DNA of 64,000 nt from Massospora cicadina (lineage: Eukaryota; Entomophthoromycota; Entomophthoromycetes; Entomophthorales; Entomophthoraceae). The stretch lies in assembly GCA_022478985.1 (NCBI GenBank), contig JAKSZP010017387.1:42620-106619 (forward strand). Reading direction: 5' to 3'. A program made the translations under genes and the position numbers. Position 1 is the stretch's first letter, and each line of letters opens with the position of its first letter. Below are positions 32,300 to 44,865 of the stretch, piece after piece. The notes below the pieces were generated by a model that was not told where the DNA came from, did no database searches, and was given only the letters and a program-made list of their open reading frames with translations.

Positions 32300-33427
32300 T
32301 GATAATTTTTCTGAGAAAACTGACCATGATGCGGATATAGAGGTGTATCATAGAGAGGGTGGAGGGATTCTACTAAACTCCTGGTGATGGAGGAGGATGC
32401 CATCTGTACTAGAGTCCATACCCTGGAATTTGAAGTGCACAATTTGCGTAATAATCTTGAGCGTGTCAAGGAGACTACTAAAAGAGCTAGAATTGCCTCA
32501 CTATCCATAATGAGATTTATCACCAATTATTAAACTGGAGCTTACTTATAAGAACATTGAGGAGAGACTTGTATTCCTGAGAAATAGAATGGCAAAACCA
32601 TCACCACTCTTAATGAGTATGGAGAATTCTTGGATAAGAACAAAAACATGCTGTTTGAGATGGACAAGAGTATTGAAGATATGAAAGAACTAATGCACAC
32701 TGTACTGGAGACTAAATCTACTCAACTTATCATTAGAATGGAGGCACCTGCATGGGCTGCTCAAAGATTTGCACAACTTGTTAGAAGTTGTACTCAGCCC
32801 ACTATGATGAATGCAGATCCTGTTAAAGAGGATCCAAACTTAAAAAATATTTCAAAACCATGTACACACATGAAGAGGGGACAATTTCTGGTTTCCTCTA
32901 AATGTACAAAAATAGCTTGGATGGCGCTAGCAATCACCAGAAGGCCCACCATGTATAAGTATGCATGATCTGCAAGGCTCAGAAGATCCTCAGCGCAAGC
33001 TTATGATCTATATTATCTTGGATTGAAGTTAAGAGCATCTTAGTCTCTGAGTTTGTAGTGATAAGGATGTCCAGAATAAGAAGAAAGAGTTTTTGTTAAT
33101 GAAGATTGGAAAAAACGAGTTGGTCATAAATCATGCTTCTCATTTCTGCCTTAAGGCCCAGCAGTTATTACCCCACAGGAACAATAGATCTGCCCACCGC
33201 CAAAACCATTTCTGTTAAGCTCCCTGGAAATGTATTCTAATCTTAAGATGTATATGCTTTGGCGGTTAAGGGTGCAATGTATCTTAAAGCACTCAAGAAG
33301 GTGCTACTGGATGTACAAGGGACGTACAGATCTATTTCTAAGTCAGTGGCACCTACACTAACCCTGTAATGAGTCAGTAATGCCTTTTATGTCACCAACA
33401 AAAAGGTTGAAAAGCCAAATGAGAAGA
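32300..33427 (+). pseudogene. D gag, N-terminal part
   Basis: ATG at 32387 opens a coiled coil (TLEFEVHNLRNNLERVKE). Further helices are in 32630-32968 (DKNKNMLFEMDKSIEDMKEL, APAWAAQRFAQLV). No zinc knuckle was found before the solo LTR interrupts at 33433. Frames change several times. Confidence 0.6.
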
Positions 33428-33432
33428 TCAAC

Positions 33433-34971
33433 TGCTGGGATTTTTGACCATCTTTCCAGTTTCCCAGGTTATCTGCTAGTTTACTAGAGGATAACTCCTG
33501 ATATCAAATGAATTGGATATCAGTTGATCTCTATTTCAGGTTAATAATGTCTGAGTTTTTTGAGTATTTCACTGTGTTTGGATCCGTCAGGGATCATTCT
33601 GTGCAAATGCTTAAGGTCTCGTTGGGCATAGTTGCCAACAAAATTGGGGCATTGATAGTTGATTGCTGATTAACTATCAGGTATACCAATTAGGATCAGT
33701 CAGGTTTTATCACCAACTGATTGGATTTTAATCAGCAGTTGTGAGGCGAGTGATGCCACCTGCAACTAGCAAATCAATCAGTTGATTTGTAACCTGCTAT
33801 AATGGGTAAAGAATCTTATTACCTAAGCAGGTCACTAGCCAAATGTGGTTGGTTCACTGTTATTGAGTGGGAATGTTAGGGACATATTTTCTGGATTTTT
33901 TGTTTCAGGTCTCTGGAATGCCCAATGGAGAAATCCCCAACACAATGAAGAAGACCATCGCCAGTAGAGATGTCATAGGGAAATTCAATGGCAATGGCTG
34001 TTGTTTCATGGTGGAGGCGCCAACTGAGGAGTTGGGCGCTGAATTCCCCTATAAATTCCCTAGTTACTCTATTAATAAAAAAAGCATAAAGAAGATCAGA
34101 TATTACATTTTATCTCATTCATCCTGGGGTTGATAAATGTGTTAAGGAATTAATTGGTAAGGTTGACCGAGATCCTTGTATGGCAGGTAGCCATGAAAGA
34201 CATAGGCTTATGTCTATAGTTCCTTAAAGTGAGGAAGATATACTGGGATGTAAGAGGTTACTTGATTGAGGTGGAAATCAATGATAAAGAAGATTGGCAG
34301 CTAACTGTTGTTCAAAATTAGCACTTCTTTATCTCTTACATCATACAATTCTGTCATTGTAAATTGTATTAGTAATATTTACCAAAAAATACATGCATAC
34401 CTAAGGATATTAAAACCCAGGTCATCAGCGGTGCAAGCTAAATGTTTTAGCACTTGGTTACAAAGCTTTACCATAAATATGCATATCCCTTCATTTTTTA
34501 TGAGATTGAGATTGAAATCCATCAAGGCTAAAAAGATTGTACATTAATTCTATTCATCTTCCGTTAAGTAAGGCTGTAGACAATAAGTGTGGACTCTTTT
34601 GTGCGTATAAAGAGTAATGATTGGATATCCTTAGAAGAGAAGCAGACCTTTGATGTAGTACTCCGCCAACTCAGCGTGATGAGAAATAGGGCCAGAACCT
34701 CTGAATCTGAGAGTGGATTAAGTTTAGCCAGAATAGGGAAGAGGTTTCTAAGTGTCAATTTCAGTATTTCGTGAATTATTCCAAGTTTAGCGTTGGACCA
34801 ATTATGGTTTATCTATTCAACTACAGATAATAGTCATCATGCTATTATTGCTCATATATATCTATAAAGCAATGTAGATTGTGCACATACTGAACCTGTG
34901 CATTTAACTTCTGGGAACTATCAGTCAAGCCAGTTCCTAAAATTTGAGGCCAATAGTCCCAGATTTTAACA
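33433..34971 (+). repeat. Solo LTR of the A'/A type in D gag
   Basis: Starts TGCTGGGATTTTTGACC and ends GATTTTAACA. Flanks are TCAAC (33428-33432) and GCAAC (34972-34976), 4 of 5 identical. It aligns in reverse orientation with the LTR at 23047-24208, including ctataaattccct (TATA). At 1539 bp it is longer than its relatives; the extra part lies after about 34130. Confidence 0.78.
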
Positions 34972-34976
34972 GCAAC

Positions 34977-36049
34977 AAACCGCCTTGAACGCTAGCCATG
35001 TCAATAATTTAAGTGCCATAAGTGTTAAAAATGGTCACTTTTATTGATCCTCTCTGCTAGTTACAGATAAAAATAAGGAGCAAACCCCTAAAGAGGAAAC
35101 AACTAATACCATAGCTTTGGTGATCTATACACTGAGAGAGAAGATGATTATGAAGAGGAAGACTTGGCTAGCGCGGGTTACCATGTGCTAGGAGCTCCCT
35201 GAACAGTGGATGTACTGGCTATATTAAGAGTTCATGATGCTGACATATCTGTATTAAATAATACCTATTTGGCCCAGGAAAATAAGCCTACTTGAGTGAT
35301 CAAGTCTACTGAAAAAGGAAAACAGTTGGTCACTTCTGCATTCAAGAATTTAGTACCAGATGGTGAAGACACTACTAAAACCAATGAATACGCTGTTACT
35401 TTAAAGCAATTTGAGTACTATGCCACTGACGTCCTGTCCACTAGAAACTCCTTCAGCAAGAGCATAATGGAGGTGTAAGTTATCATCCAGAAGGTGCGCG
35501 TACTGGCAGTGCTGGCCACCAGGGCTCCAGTAAACATTATCTCCTTCAAACTTGTGATGAAGCTCAAGTTTATTCCTGATATTGACTGCAATGTGAAATA
35601 CTGTACTTCAGGACCTGACATCACCTGCGCCTTAGGGGCTTTTTCTTCCATACCTTTATAATTTGGGCGCATGGTAAAGATGACACCCACAGTAGTGTTG
35701 GGCAATGACCATTACAATTTTATGAATGAGACTTAGTTTTTTCTGGAGTTTAGGGCAGAGGATTGATTTTACTACAAGCACGGTTAACATTCTGAGCTAC
35801 CAACTCCGCCTGATGTTTAAGGATGAGGACGTTAAACCTCAAGAAACAGCATACTTTATTGGTAAAAACAGACAAATTGATCTTTCTAATTCATTAAACC
35901 TTAACTGAGAAGGGTGTAAAGCAACTATTGCCTACCTTGAGCGCTAAAGAAGGAGAACCTTGAGGGCAAGTGAAAGCGTATAAAATTTGACTAGAGGACT
36001 AAAGAAGAATGACCTTGTCAATCAGCGTTAAGATTCTTCCTGACACAAT
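34977..36049 (+). pseudogene. D gag end, protease, start of dUTPase-like domain
   Basis: The protease strand reads VLAVLATRAPVNIISFKL: the catalytic D-T-G is A-T-R (35515-35523). The retropepsin C-terminal strand is VVLGNDHYNFM near 35700. After 35730 only fragments are readable, ending in SVKILPDTIL just before the B2 insertion at 36054. The domain resumes at 57272. Confidence 0.65.
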
Positions 36050-36054
36050 ATTGG

Positions 36055-36811
36055 TGTCAGACATTTGCCCTCCCAGTTACAAAAGAAGAATGTTTTGGGT
36101 CAAAAACTGCCAAAAAGGGGAAATTTTGGCCATTTTCAAGTTTGTGATGATGATTTAAATAATTTAAATGATTTAAATAAGGATAATGCTGATATCAGCC
36201 AAAAGACCCTGGCCAATTCTCATGAGACCCCGTTAATTGTGGTAACACCATTTTAGATCCTGCATGAGCAAAATCATAAAATTGAGTGGTCAGAGTACTT
36301 TAACTTTATGATGGACTGTGGGGTAACCATCAGATGGTATTCCCCTTTCCCTCACCTAGTCCTTACAAGCACCTACTTGGGGACCACCCCTTTTATAGGC
36401 GTGGCAGAGGTCCCCCAAGGTAAAAGCATTTTAAAAAGCGGTGATTAGTTAAAATACATTAAAACGTTACCGCATGGGCACATTCTGTCCTAAAACACAT
36501 CCTTAATGTCATTTCGCCAAAGAGTATCTCAATTTTTCATGATATGATAGGCGAGTATACCATATTTTATAATTTGATATGCATCAAAGCTATTCCAAAA
36601 CTATCCTTGAATTCCCCCTGACCCTTGAAGCAGTTTGAATGCTGATTGTCAGATATCAAGAGGGATCATTTTTCCATTACTACTCCGCGCTCCTAATAAA
36701 AACTTTATAAGAACAAGTTTTTATTAGAGTTTATTTTATAATTTTTATCAAAGCTTTTGTGGGATCCAGCGGAATAAGCACCAGCAAGAACAAGAGAGCT
36801 GGATTCATACA
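36055..36811 (+). repeat. 5' LTR of B2
   Basis: TGTCAGACATTTGCCC to GGATTCATACA. TATA-like actttataag near 36705 and AT-rich polyadenylation-like region after it. Confidence 0.93.
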
Positions 36812-36814
36812 AAT

Positions 36815-36830
36815 TGGTGCTCACTACAGG
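36815..36830 (+). other. Primer-binding site of B2
   Basis: TGGTGCTCACTACAGG, three bases after the LTR. Confidence 0.82.
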
Positions 36831-36876
36831 TGGACCCCTGTACACTACAAAAATATTTAAAATAGAGGTTACAACC

Positions 36877-37950
36877 ATGAGTAACCCTCCCACTTTTCCT
36901 CTTCACATGGAACTACGTTTAATTGCTCTGGAAAAGAAACTAACAAGCGCTCTATCCAGACTCATAGAACTTGAGCAGCGCCCTCTAAAGCCATGTTTTA
37001 AAGACAATTATATCCCTGGAAAAAGGAGTTTTGCTACTTTTTTGTATGTCTATGAAGCTGCCATGGATGGTGCAATAGATAAGCAAATAGTGCAACACAT
37101 CCTTCCTTGTTTAAGCCGCCTAGAACAAGAGGTGATAGTTTATTACCTGGACCCTTTGCACATCTGGGCAGAGGTGAAGGAGGCTCTTATAGATGAAATA
37201 GGATCAAAGCAAATTCTACACAGGGAAGAACAGGCCTTTATGCGCCTTAGTATGTATGAAAGTGGATCAACCATTGCATTTGATGAATGATTCTAACTCG
37301 CTGCGCAAATGTTGTCAACCTCAAACATGCTTGCCTTGATGATGCTATCACCGCCCTGTTAACTGGGTTAGTGTCTCAGCCTTCTCTAGCCAGACATATC
37401 ATCTCAGTGAAGCACCACATCAAAAACATCCACGATATTAAAGAGGCTTTGGTAGAAGTGGCCAAATTACAATATGTGCCAAAACAAATGTTGCTGATGT
37501 GAAACCTTCAGCTCTAACCATTAAGGAGTTACCACCGGTTGAAAAATTGTACGTGAGCTCACCAGTGCCAATACTCCCTGCTAAACTGGCTCCCTCAGTG
37601 CGACTCAAAAAGGCTATCACTCCTTCTTATGAATCAAAGCCTGTAAGGTAGTAACAATTATACGCTCGCACAAGCTCACTAAAGCTGCTGTGCCTACCAC
37701 TCCAGCTAAGCTGGTAAATGCGCTCCCTAAGGCTATTCAATCTCCTGTGGCCATCTCTCCTACCTCCATCGCGGCCTTGTTAGTTATTGAGTATACCATT
37801 GGGGACAAATCTGAGGGTGGTTACAATGAAGTTGGTTACTACATATTGGGAGCCCCTGCGGAAATAGATGTGCCTGATCATTTGAACGCTAGAGGAGTAG
37901 ACGAGACCACCATACATGAGGATAAATACTCAGCCAAATACTAGGGTGTC
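36877..37950 (+). pseudogene. B2 gag
   Basis: ATG at 36877-36879 (MSNPPTFPLHMELRLIALEK) starts a coiled coil, then capsid-like helices (YVYEAAMDGAIDKQIVQHIL, WAEVKEALIDEIG) to a frame change near 37287. The next frame continues with LDDAITALLTGLVSQPSLAR. A proline- and alanine-rich basic tail follows (TPAKLVNALPKAIQSP). No CCHC knuckle was seen, unlike A and C, so RNA binding may rely on the basic tail. Confidence 0.75.
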
Positions 37951-38159
37951 CAAATGTTATTGACACTTCCAGCGATGGTGACCAATTCTTAGCTGACTTG
38001 ATACGCCCTCTTCAGCGGGTTAATCTCATAAAATTCATCATGGATAATTACCCTGAGACCGCTAAAAAGATAACCTCCACCTTCCGGCTCAAGGAGGTCT
38101 TAGCTTTGTCACCTAAATCTAAAGGAACGCTCACTAAGGTTGAAGTGGTCATTCAAAAA

Positions 38160-38550
38160 TCCGAACACTAGCCATCATGGAAACTGGCTCCCCAATCATT
38201 GTGATCTCCACTAAGATTATTGAGAAGATAAAGCTAGAGCCTGACTTGTTGTACACGCAAAAACTTGGAACCGCTGGCCCCAACAATACCTGTGCTTTTA
38301 GGGCATACTATTCCCTTCCTATTTGCATTGAAAAGCTTATTTTATCAGCCCCTGCTGTGGCTTTGGACAACAACGCATACAATATTCTCATTGGCACTCA
38401 GTTTATGATTGATTATGAGGAAATAATAAACATGAAGCAAGGGGTCCTCTCATTTTCCAACTATGAAGTCCCTTTAGTCTTATCCAACAAAGAACCCAAC
38501 AAGCACAAATACTCTTGCCTGGTCAAATACCCTTTTTTTCAGCTATAACC
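38160..38550 (+). pseudogene. B2 aspartic protease
   Basis: Active-site strand IMETGSPIIVISTKI (GAA ACT GGC at 38180-38188): Asp is Glu, the rest of the triad is intact. The C-terminal strand NAYNILIGTQFMIDY is typical. The open frame runs 38177-38545. Confidence 0.78.
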
Positions 38551-38980
38551 TTGCCTCATTCCAAATCTGGGCACAACATAAAGAAATTACCTGATTCAGT
38601 GGATGCTGGGGATGGAATCCCTTTCTACGCTTCAGATGAGCTCTTGATTAATCCTGGGGAACAAAGAGTGGTTGAAACTAAAATCACACTACAAATCCCA
38701 CAGCATTGCTTGTTGCACCTCATAAGTATTGAGGGCGTTAGCCCCTGGGACCTTGTGTTTTGCCTGGGATACTAGACCCAGCCTACCAGAGGCCAATTAC
38801 CATTCTACTGGGGAAACTCATCAGAAAGGACATGATCATACGGAAACACCAGGAGATTGGCAGAGGTTTCCTACTCCCAGTAGAGGACATTGAACATATC
38901 CACTCTGTTGGCTCCATGGCAGATTTGGGCTTACCCATGGACATCATGGTGTGCACCTTGCTCAATGTTCAAATTTAGGA
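38551..38980 (+). pseudogene. B2 dUTPase-like domain
   Basis: Clearest copy. VDAGDGIPFYASDELLINPG (motif 1 with PG), LQIPQHCLLHLISIEGV (motif 2 region), then a one-frame slip at about 38760, MPGILDPAYQRPITILLGK (motif 3, Asp and Tyr kept) and IIRKHQEIGRGFLLPVED (motif 4). Motif 5 is not seen. About 100-140 residues, as for one dUTPase subunit. It is followed by the RT-connecting region LLNVQI and DEYSNIFSKLD, where A2 cuts in. Confidence 0.72.
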
Positions 38981-39781
38981 TAAGCTGACCCCAGAGGAGT
39001 TGGAAAAAACATACCTTGTTAGATGAATACAGTAACATATTCTCCAAATTGGATACTGTAAAAATTTACTTAAGTGGTTGTTATTGGTAAGCAACCCAGT
39101 AACCTTTTTACTGCACTGGTTTAGTTTCCTTGTGCACTTCGTCACGTTGTATAGAATGGATTATTAATCAATAATAGTATGGATACTATTATCCATAGTT
39201 GAGTGTGAATTATATTTTGGCCCAATGCTTGGCCAGTATTCCTGATTAAATACTCGTGAAGTTGTACTCAAGCATTAGTTCCCTATGCTCTTGTCCACCT
39301 AATCTTCGCTAAAATACCCTGGTGACAGTCTCTTTCAGCCCAACACACAGTTGGCAGCTATGTCTGATTGTGGTTCCTTCTTCTCTAGATCCCCACTCAG
39401 ATCTTTACTCTTCTCTCTGAGAGTCTTCCAATTATTGCCCTCTGAAAAGTATCCTTGAGAGCAACACAATAGAAGCTGATAGATTAACTATACACCAAAT
39501 TGATAATATTATGTAAACTCTAAACTCTGTAAAGTACATTTTTTATTTATTCAAGGATGGCCAACCAGGGAACAGACACATCTGATATGTAGGGAAAGTA
39601 AAGTAAAGAGGGGAGAGAACACTAAGCAATAGAACCTGAAAAAAAAGACATGGTACACTTGGATGTGGCCAGGAGCCATGGGTGGTGGATGACTATGACC
39701 CTAAGTGACTAGACGGCTCAAGGGCTAGTAGGGTGTACCGCCTATAGAGATTGTGAGGTTATCAGTGTCACAACGAAGGAA

Positions 39782-41290
39782 TCAGATTGGTAGCCAGTTA
39801 CCCATCTGTTTCTTCCATTTGTGTTTTAGTGATCCAAATATCCAGGATTGGAAGTGGTCAGCCAAATGGCTGTGGAACCTGACGATAGCTTGGTTGATGT
39901 TGTGGAAGATCCCGTTGAAAGAATCAAGGGTAATTGTGTGAATGGACCATATTACAATACTCACAATTAAAGCCCTTAGCGTCTGGGGGATAGGTGAGAT
40001 CGTGTTGAGTGTCAGGATATTGCGGGATAGTCGGAATTCAGCTGATGGTGATTTCTGGAATAAGTACATCACATTGGCCCAGATATGCTTGGACGGTGGG
40101 CACTCTTCCAGGCGGTGGGCTAGCGTGTTGGGTCTGCCGCAGATGGCGCATGATTGGAACATTGAGAAGGTGCAGTCAGCTGTCCTAAACGTACAGTGCA
40201 TGTAGCGCCACACTGTGGAGCTCACTTGTGGGGATAAGAGGGGACAAGTGATGAGGTCCCACACCTTCCTTTGGGTGCGCAAGTCATATGGGACGTCTTG
40301 GTAATCTAGATAGTCAATCTGGGATAAAGGGAAGGGTGGTAGTGGGGCAGGTGCGTTGGTCACAGTTTGTCCTCTGTGGAGTCGCATATAACCTATTGGA
40401 GGGTTAGTATCTTCGGTTTGTTGTGCATAGGAGAAACTCCAATCCCCTTGTCTTAGGGTGTACAGGACGCGTTTGAAGTAGCGGTTGGTGTTGTGCAGTC
40501 CTGTGGCTGTTGGATGTGTTGTTAGGTACTTCATCAGTGTTGCAGGGTTGGAGGGGCACCTCAGATGAAGTGCCCTTGCGAAGTTAGTTTGGGCTGCCTT
40601 AGCTCAGTGGGGAGATAATGGTTGAGTGACGTTGTCAGAGCTATCCATGAGCCAAAGATTTTCGTTGCTAGTTCCGTGAAGTTGAGCAGCCCCATCCCGC
40701 CTTTCTTCCGTGGGCTGTACATGGTCTCCAGCCTGACTGGTGCGCGGTATCCATACCACAGCCAGTTCTGAAGGAGTTTGTAGACTGCGTTGGTAAAGTT
40801 GGCAGAGAAGGGAATCGCGTGGGCAGCAAACCATAACTTTGACAAGACCAGGGAGTTGGCTAACACAACCCTTCTGACTAAACTGGCTTTACTCCTCCGC
40901 ATACATGTTATCTTTTTTGTGATGTTGTCCAAAATGTTGGTTTCGATGGTGTCAAGTGCATATCCACCAGCCTCGAGCCATATTCCTAGATGATGGAATG
41001 GGTTGGTGACGGGGTGGGGTGCGAAGGGTAAACACATTGGTTTTATTGGCTTAGGTCTTTGTCTTGTGGTAGGATGTGTGGTGGGTTGGTTTGGTCGGTG
41101 GTAGGAGGGTGGGGTCCAATTTGAACTGAATTTGCCCATTACAATTACCTCTGTTTTCTGTTTGTTCAGCATGGCGTTACTCACTGACTCATACCTTTAG
41201 ATAAAGCGCTCAATTGCTCTGGCATCCCTATTGCCTGAGATGCCGACTACACAGTCATCAGCAAAGGCGAGCATTTTGGTTGGTAGTTGT
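39782..41290 (-). pseudogene. LINE ORF2, RT thumb and C-terminal domain
   Basis: Minus strand from 41290: LPTKMLAFADDCVVGI with the RT catalytic FADD at 41265-41254. Next come SNAMLNKQKTEVIVMGKF, HHLGIWLEAGG (LG motif), YSPRKKGGMGLLNFTELATK and a C-terminal zinc-knuckle-like CAICGRPNTLAHRLEEC (C-x2-C-x7-H-x4-C). Frames break at about 41185 and 40545. The C-terminal motif is common in LINE ORF2 proteins. Confidence 0.88.
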
Positions 41291-41299
41291 CCCTCCAAC

Positions 41300-42000
41300 C
41301 TGATTCCAGAGAGCTTTGAGTTTACTTTGCGGATGAGAGGGTCAAGGCTGTATTGTATAGTAGGGGGCTAAGCGGGTCGCCTTGTTTGAGGCCCCTTTGT
41401 GGGGTGATGGTGTCGGATAGGAAACCTGGTCCTCTGATTGCAAGCCTGGCTGAGCGCGTTAGGAGAAGCGCCCAGTTTATAGAGCGGGGTGGTAGGTTGA
41501 AGGCCTTTAGACATTGTTCCAAGTAGTCCCAGTGCACTCGGTCATATGCTTTCTTTTGGTCCAGGAAAGCAAGGGCGCCTGTGGGGTTAGCTTGGCAGAT
41601 GTTGGCTATGGTGTAAATGTTATCCCAAATTGAGCGATTGGGGATAAAGCCAAACTGATGGGGGAAGAGGGATGTCTGTGCAATGCAACCCAGACGTTTA
41701 GCTAAAATTTTTGTTAGTATTTTAGTATCAGTATTGGTGAGAGCAATTGGACACCAGTTGTTTAGGTCTGCCTGGTCTCCTTTTTTGAAGAGTGTGACCA
41801 CATATGCATCTTGGCCGCCAGGTAGAAGGGCTGTGTCCTCCAGGCACTTGTTCATAGTTGCCAGTAGTACTGGTGCGATGTAATCAAAGTACTTTTTGTA
41901 AAATTCATATGGAAGGCCATCAGGCCCAGGGCACTTGTGGCGCGGAGTTGATTTTATTACCTCCCATAGTTCATCTCTAGTGATGGGTTTGGTAAGGTCT
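41300..42000 (-). pseudogene. LINE ORF2, reverse transcriptase palm
   Basis: Open from 41855 to 41322: VVTLFKKGDQADLNNWCPIA, HQFGFIPNRSIWDNIYTIAN, ALAFLDQKKAYDRVHWDYLE (first catalytic Asp) and TPQRGLKQGDPLSPLLYN. These are RT blocks 1 to 4 of L1-type LINEs in order. The frame is lost just before FADD. Confidence 0.92.
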
Positions 42001-42167
42001 GGTTGATCAGCTATATTGTCAATGTTAGCAGATGATAAAAATTTTCAATTTCGCTAGGTGCCGCGAAATCCGCCATGTCAGGTCAGTGTAAAATTGGTGT
42101 AATTCAGCCAATATTTTGGACGGTGTGGACGCCAGTGTGTCGTGTGCTTGACGAACCTGTGTGCAAG

Positions 42168-43400
42168 TCACCAAATTGAAATTGGTTTAAAATGACGGAA
42201 GAGTTGGGCCATGTGTGTTTTGCCAAATAGAATGTATTTTGACTTGTGCCATACTTTGACATAGTGTTGGTGTTTTCTAAAGAGGGAGTTGACCTGTGCA
42301 GACAGTTGGAACCACAGGCGTCCCCATTGAGGGCTGTATCCCTCGTGAGGTGTGTTGTTTTCTAAGTACTGGAGCTGTCTGATAGCCTTGTTGATTGTCA
42401 TGGACATCGCGGCCAGCTTTCTGGAGTTCAGGTGACAGGCTTTCTTGGTTACTATAGCCTTGAGAATTTCCCACTTGGCGATAGGGTTCCCATTAGGTGG
42501 TCATTTTTTTGTCTGTGTTGTTAGCACCGTCTCAATCCAAAGTTTAAGCTCCAGAAGATGGATGGTGCTTGGGTGAAATTTGTGCCAGGTCGGTGTTTTT
42601 TGGTATTTTGCTGCAGATGATAATTTTATTGAAACCATTCAGTGGTTGGAGAGGGGGATAATTGTTGTTGTAAAATTTGATACATGGTGATGGAAGTCTA
42701 CAGGGGCGAGCATCAGGTCAATCCAGGTCATTAAGACCAGCTGGTTATTGTTGTAGTGGGGTCTCGTCATGTTGGCCAATGTGGTGGCCTGTTTGGGGAT
42801 AGTGTCATATATGCCTAGCGTTGCCTTTAAAATGCATAGTTCCGTGTGGCTGTAGGGTATAGCCTTTGATTTTGGCCAGCAGTCAGTTATGGCGGTAAGC
42901 CAGCAATTGAAATCTCCTGCAAAAAACGTTGCCTTGGCAAAAGGGATCAAGAGGATATCAGAGAAATTTTTGGCGGTCATTTGGATCATTTGGGGCATAC
43001 ACACATGCCATGGCAAAAGTTTCTCTGTTCCACTCAAAATCCGTTAGAAGCAGACATCTTTCCAGGTGAGAGAATGTGCTTTGGATACTTACTGGAGTAT
43101 TATGGTTAGATAAAAAACTACCACCCCACAGTGGTACATCCAAAAGGATTTAGCTGGAAGGAGCATGGTTGACCATGACTCCTCCTCCCCCAGTGGACAG
43201 TGAGGTTCTTGGATGGCCAAGATGTCCATGTGAATATCATGCAGGAAAGCCATTTTTTTGACCTGGGACGTGGGGCCTTGGCTCCTGAAATGTTGAGTGT
43301 CCCTATGGTGATAGCGGTAATCCACACATCAGGAACGTTGGGGCGACCCACTGGGGTCACCCCGTTTCCTAGCAGTGTGGGTCATAAAACAAGTTTGGGG
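42168..43400 (-). pseudogene. LINE ORF2, apurinic-type endonuclease and linker
   Basis: From 43360 down: TIGTLNISG (Asn of block 1), frame slip, HMDILAIQEPHCPLG (catalytic Glu), FAMACVYAPNDPNDRQKF, FFAGDFNC (D, N), WIDLMLAP and PLSNH (final His block, usually SDH). All endonuclease blocks are readable over three frames. The helical linker to the RT is in 42474-42168. Confidence 0.88.
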
Positions 43401-43771
43401 CTGATCAGCCAGAATTGTTCCAGAATGTTGATCAGCGGTCATAGTGTTGGTTTTGTTTTATTCTTTGGGCTCAGATTACTCCATGGAGTTTGGCTCTGGC
43501 ATGGGTTGTATTGTTCCCCACTAGCGTAAAATTTTCTACTGCTTACCTGTGGGCTAGATGTGCAGAAACTAGGTGTTGGGGTAATTGGGTTTTTTGCAGG
43601 AGCGTTATCACATTGTGATTAGCTGGGATGATCTTCCATATCATACTCATGAACTACATTGTCGCTGGTCATATGTGATTGGCTAGGAGGATCCACAATG
43701 GTGCATGGTGGTTCTGCTTCAGTGTGGTTGGAGGCGTTTGATTGGTTGTGTTTGAAAAATTTGCTTTAATT

Positions 43772-44865
43772 TTATTGGATTTTATGCGGGGGATCTGAAT
43801 GGTTATTTCGCCATGCTGCTGTGGCATCCAACTGAATCTGGTCTGAGGAAATCATGGTGCAAGCTTGGGTTTTGGAAGAACTTGTGGCCTGCTTGTGGGC
43901 AGCCTGTGTGCGACAACAATCCTTGCATGAAATGGGTTTGACCAAAGTAATTTCAGCTCTTTTGCCCCAATGGAAGGCGTAAGTGGCATCCTTCATTTTA
44001 CCGAAGGTTGGGCTCATTTTGTCCATATCATCCTCACAAAACTCCAGTGCTTCCATACCACACTTGATGGGGAATGCGTGGTCTTTGTGGCCTAGAGATG
44101 AGCAGAAGCCGCAGATGGGGGGTATGTTCCATTGTGATGCAGAAGGGGTGAGATATGCTGCCATCAGGGATGTTGATGGTCGCCATGCATGGAATGAGGG
44201 TGATATCCTCTACCATGTCCTGGTCAGGTTCAATAATGGATATTGCCTTCCCTGTACACAGGTGGGGCAAGAGGGGATAATTTTTGATTTCAAATTGTTT
44301 AAATTTGCCATAACTTTTGAGGCCCATGCGGAGCTTGTCCTCGAGGATATCATGGTGCACAGTGCTTGGGAGTTGGTCAAATACAATGAATAGGTCATTT
44401 GCCTCATTCCATTGTGTGCGCACCATGTGGATAATGCGATCTTCATTGTTAATTTTTATGGAAAATTTGGTTTTTGCTGCATCCGCCACTTCCTCCGCGG
44501 TCATGAACCTGATATCCACCCATACTATATGTAAATTTTTAAAAATTTACTGAAACGGTGTTTGGGAAAATTGTGGAGAAGGCCTCCCCCATTTTTTCCC
44601 ATGACTCAAGGGAAGTATCACTGACCATAATTCTAAGGCTGTGCTCAAGGGAGGACAAGGGTTGGGAGTGTTCAATTTTTGTGAAAGCGCCAATTTTTTG
44701 CAGAAATTGCAAAACTCCAGGTGCGGCGCTATGCTCACCCTTTTTTAGGAGAGGTTGTCCCAACGTACTGCTGAGGCATTTTTTTCTGACAGGTTGGGTG
44801 AGTTTAAGGCCTTTTGCACTGGCCACTTTTGCCCAACTGGTGTTGGTGCGGATGAATCTGCTCAC
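43772..44865 (-). pseudogene. LINE ORF1 protein
   Basis: Two or three frames: 44865-44539 (FIRTNTSWAKVASAKGLKLT), 44519-44034 (DIRFMTAEEVADAAKTKFSI, LPLL...HLCTGKAISI) and 44164-43772, with a CCHC-like CGFCSSLGHKDH that lacks the last Cys at its usual place. It is an RNA-binding chaperone by family role. The first frame ends at 44539 with a single frame change into the second. Confidence 0.72.

Noticed and set aside
43983..44393. A 136-codon plus-strand frame in the LINE
   Set aside because: Antisense shadow of LINE ORF1, which has its own motifs.
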